Source of the DNA: CAG-582 sp964551965
Lineage (GTDB): Bacteria; Bacillota_I; Bacilli_A; RF39; UBA660
DNA length: 64,000 bases
NCBI GenBank assembly: GCA_964551965.1
Contig: CAZKFB010000001.1
Span: 1-64,000, forward strand
Direction: 5' to 3'
Each line of letters starts with the position of its first letter. Within the stretch, counting starts at the first letter, position 1. Under the pieces are notes generated by a model. That model saw nothing but the letters and a program-made list of their open reading frames with translations. It was not told the DNA's origin and searched no databases. The translations under genes were made by a program, and so were the position numbers. Shown here one piece after another: positions 61,617 to 64,000 of this stretch.

Positions 61617-64000
61617 ATGAAAAAGAAATTATTATTGTTAATTATTATGGTTTGTATGGTTGTATTTACTCCTAATGTAAGTGCAAAGTCAAATGCAGTA
61701 GCAAGGTATAAGAACTTTCCTGGATCAGGAACAAACTATATAAGATCTGGTGTTATATATGCCGGTGAAGGAGATAAGAACCCTAGTAGTGCAACTAGAG
61801 GAAACTTTAAACTATATAATCAATATATTGAAATGAATGGAAAAGAATATAAAGCTTGGTGTGTTGACCCAGCATTACATTCACCTAGAGGTGCTGGTTA
61901 TACATGTACTCCATTAAAGGATGCCGGCCTTGAATATATTTTTAACAATTTAACAGGTGATGAAACAATAAATGCTTTTGCATTTAGATTCTATGCTATT
62001 TATGCTGGTATTGGTATGACAATAAAGGATGAAAGTGGAAATGAAGTCACTCACTCAAGTTTAAACTATCCAAAAGCAGCAATAATTAGATACTTACAAG
62101 CAAGAAACGGTGATGGTGGTGTAACTTCTGAATATGGATCTGATTATAATCAATTCTTATCAGGAAATACTGCTGCACTTGATGCTGCATATAATATAGC
62201 TACAACAGCTGCACAACTTAAACAAGCATCAGAGTTGGAAGAGGCTACATCGGGAGATGGTAGTGGATTAAAATATACCATGACAACTCATGATAAAATG
62301 AGTGTAACATATGTAGTTACATCAGCATTTGCAATGAAAAGAGAAGAAATGGAATTCACTTGTGAAAATTGTGCTAGTGTTGATGTCCTAAGTTGGTCAG
62401 AACACAGCGTTACTATAAAAGTAAATCAATTATCAAGTGAAGGTGAAGGATGTAAATTTACTGTTTTAGCAACATTTAAAAAGAATGGTTTGTATGGTTG
62501 CTATGGTGGTGAAGGAAATCAATTTGAAGTTATCGTAGTTGATGATCCTACTTCAACACCATTCCCATTTGAAGGTCATAATCCTGAATGTGGAAGTGAA
62601 TGCTGTACTGAGGCCCCTCTTGATAAACCATTAGATGGAATTGTTGCAAACTGTTGTGAAGAGACAACTCATTCTTATGTAAAAGAATATGATCTTGATG
62701 ATTTATTCTGTTACCATAATGAACTACAAGTTCCTCATTATTGGGAAAAATGTGGAGCTGATGCTTATAAAACTGAAGAAATAAATGAATATTGTGATTT
62801 ATATTGTACTGAAAGAGTTACAATCGATATTCCGGGAGCAATAACTGCTAAGTCAGGAAGATACTTTACACTTTCTAAAAATCCTGTTGGAAATACAACA
62901 AGTCCATATATTCAAGGATTTAAGAGATGCCGTGTTAGAGTTAAATATGACTTATGGGAAAAACATTATGTTGATGCCGTTAAGAATGAGGTAAATAAAT
63001 ATAATGAATTCCAATTAGCTGCAGCAAATTATTATTTCTACGTTCAAGGAGAACCGGGAGGATACTTAGGTTCAGAAAACGTAAGTGGAGATGCAACTTT
63101 AACACAAAATTGTGAAAAATATGGAAAATATTGTAGTAGAACCGTAAGTTGTACAGTAGGAACAGCCGGATGTGGAACTGATGGTACGAAGTCCGAAGAT
63201 TATGATTGTTGGGTAGCTGATACACCAGCAACAGGATCATATCATTTCTCATATACAAAATATAAGTTTAAAACATCATTGCCATATCATACTTCTAAAT
63301 ATAAAGAAGACCCAGTAACTCATAAAGAAATTGAAGTATTACCAAATGGAACTAAAAATGCTTCACATGATCCATTTACGGTTTGGGATAGAGATAAGCA
63401 ATATCAAGAAGCTGTACAAAAGGCAAACGCGTTAACTTGTCCTGGAAGAGAGAACGGCTCTCCTTCTGTAACTGGTTTTGATTTAAGTGGTAAAAACGAA
63501 AACTTTGATAATCAAAAATCATCATTAAAAGGAATAATGGATGGAGCCGAAAACGCATATGCAACAGCCGTTTCTGATGCAAAAACTCTAGAACAGTTAT
63601 TAACTGATTGTGATACTTACTTTGATACTAAATCAGCTAATGAAATGTACGAATTTGATCCTTCGATGTCATTTAGATACACACAAATATATCGTAATGA
63701 TAGAGGACAATCAGAATTAAGTGTATTACCAGTTAACTTCATGGAAACTCCTGGATGTACTATATCAGGACCTGAAAAAGGAGATATCACTTATGAAGGT
63801 GGTATGGATACAGCATCACCTAGATATTCTGGAGTATACTTAACAGGTTTCTTCAATGGTAAAGACTTCGATGGTGGAAAGATTGAATACGATTTTAACG
63901 GAAGTAAATTCCCAAGTGAAAAGGATCCGGATCCATATAAAGCAGATAAATTATTTACTCACGATGCAAGATATAAAGCTGTATGTGAATGGGAAGAAGA
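61617..64000 (+). CDS. Large Cys-rich secreted protein (3' end outside window)
   Basis: ATG at 61617 after GAGGAG; the frame is open to the window edge, 794 codons so far. Signal peptide (LLLLIIMVCMVVFTPNVSA). Then a domain with KEYKAWCVDPALHSPRG and AAIIRYLQARNG, which loosely recalls adhesin thioester domains. After it come many Cys, often paired (TCENCAS, CGSECCTEA, NCCEETT, CDLYCTER, CSRTVSCTVG). About 25 Cys in the visible part suggest extensive disulphide bonding. No catalytic motif. A fibrous adhesin or surface-layer component is the likely kind. Confidence 0.75.
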   Translation, partial: MKKKLLLLIIMVCMVVFTPNVSAKSNAVARYKNFPGSGTNYIRSGVIYAGEGDKNPSSATRGNFKLYNQYIEMNGKEYKAWCVDPALHSPRGAGYTCTPLKDAGLEYIFNNLTGDETINAFAFRFYAIYAGIGMTIKDESGNEVTHSSLNYPKAAIIRYLQARNGDGGVTSEYGSDYNQFLSGNTAALDAAYNIATTAAQLKQASELEEATSGDGSGLKYTMTTHDKMSVTYVVTSAFAMKREEMEFTCENCASVDVLSWSEHSVTIKVNQLSSEGEGCKFTVLATFKKNGLYGCYGGEGNQFEVIVVDDPTSTPFPFEGHNPECGSECCTEAPLDKPLDGIVANCCEETTHSYVKEYDLDDLFCYHNELQVPHYWEKCGADAYKTEEINEYCDLYCTERVTIDIPGAITAKSGRYFTLSKNPVGNTTSPYIQGFKRCRVRVKYDLWEKHYVDAVKNEVNKYNEFQLAAANYYFYVQGEPGGYLGSENVSGDATLTQNCEKYGKYCSRTVSCTVGTAGCGTDGTKSEDYDCWVADTPATGSYHFSYTKYKFKTSLPYHTSKYKEDPVTHKEIEVLPNGTKNASHDPFTVWDRDKQYQEAVQKANALTCPGRENGSPSVTGFDLSGKNENFDNQKSSLKGIMDGAENAYATAVSDAKTLEQLLTDCDTYFDTKSANEMYEFDPSMSFRYTQIYRNDRGQSELSVLPVNFMETPGCTISGPEKGDITYEGGMDTASPRYSGVYLTGFFNGKDFDGGKIEYDFNGSKFPSEKDPDPYKADKLFTHDARYKAVCEWEE

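Noticed and set aside
1..64000. Mycoplasma-type code (TGA as Trp)
   Set aside because: Many genes end at TGA at the expected family length and Trp codons are TGG.

Overview
The window is AT-rich, densely coded bacterial DNA, most likely from an uncultured member of the Bacilli (a Firmicute near the RF39/Erysipelotrichales/Mollicutes branch). The evidence is the Firmicutes-type S10-spc-alpha ribosomal operon, strong Shine-Dalgarno sites (AGGAGG or AGGTGAT), many GTG/TTG starts, extended -10 promoters (TGnTATAAT) and compact intrinsic terminators. TGA is used as a stop (map, adk, secY and the Rhs gene end in TGA) and Trp is TGG, so the code is the standard bacterial one, not the Mycoplasma code. 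The lineage is inferred from gene content only.

Layout. 1-10331: the spc/alpha part of the ribosomal super-operon, rpsC to rplQ, with secY, adk, map, infA and rpoA; rpmD (L30) is absent between rpsE and rplO. 10375-14852: small proteins, then a type IV pilus-like PilC/prepilin peptidase pair and a DUF2207 membrane protein. 14969-19896: a SipW-type export island with an ER-type signal peptidase, a DUF5305 protein, a TasA-like substrate and a large surface protein carrying two CBM26-like starch-binding modules. 21401-23608: an OatA-like acyltransferase with a second, degenerate SGNH domain.

24222-37262 is the most unusual part. A phage tail-collar protein is followed by a 1986-residue Rhs/YD-repeat toxin with no visible signal peptide. 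Then come a small PH-like candidate immunity gene, an orphan Rhs tip/toxin cassette with its own candidate immunity gene, broken fragments of further cassettes, two more immunity-like membrane genes, a LysM-M23 endopeptidase, a TcdE/BhlA-class holin and a sigma-region-4-like regulator. No head, tail-tube or baseplate genes are present. The arrangement suggests a toxin island whose product leaves the cell through a borrowed phage lysis module, comparable to the clostridial toxin locus with its TcdE holin and TcdR sigma factor, or to holin/endolysin (type 10) secretion.

37300-46900: mixed metabolic and repair genes (CMD-family protein, GH13 enzyme, ABC-F protein with a possible leader-peptide attenuator, FabG, UvrB), interleaved with decayed genes (ORF6N, GNAT, P-loop and MerR-like fragments). 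46925-59337: a LysR regulator, a CBS/DRTGG-type family II pyrophosphatase, PAP2, an SDR, DUF1653, a slipin, a methyltransferase, an HExxH peptidase and several unknowns. Two long gene-free intervals (52084-52605 and 59485-59887) each have a good sigma-A promoter, many hairpins and a terminator, so I read both as structured non-coding RNAs. The first sits just upstream of a small polytopic protein resembling the OLE-associated protein and is a candidate OLE RNA; the second is unassigned. 59967-64000: an operon of Cys-containing surface proteins, two of them paralogues, ending in a large secreted protein cut by the window edge.

No tRNA, rRNA or CRISPR array was seen.
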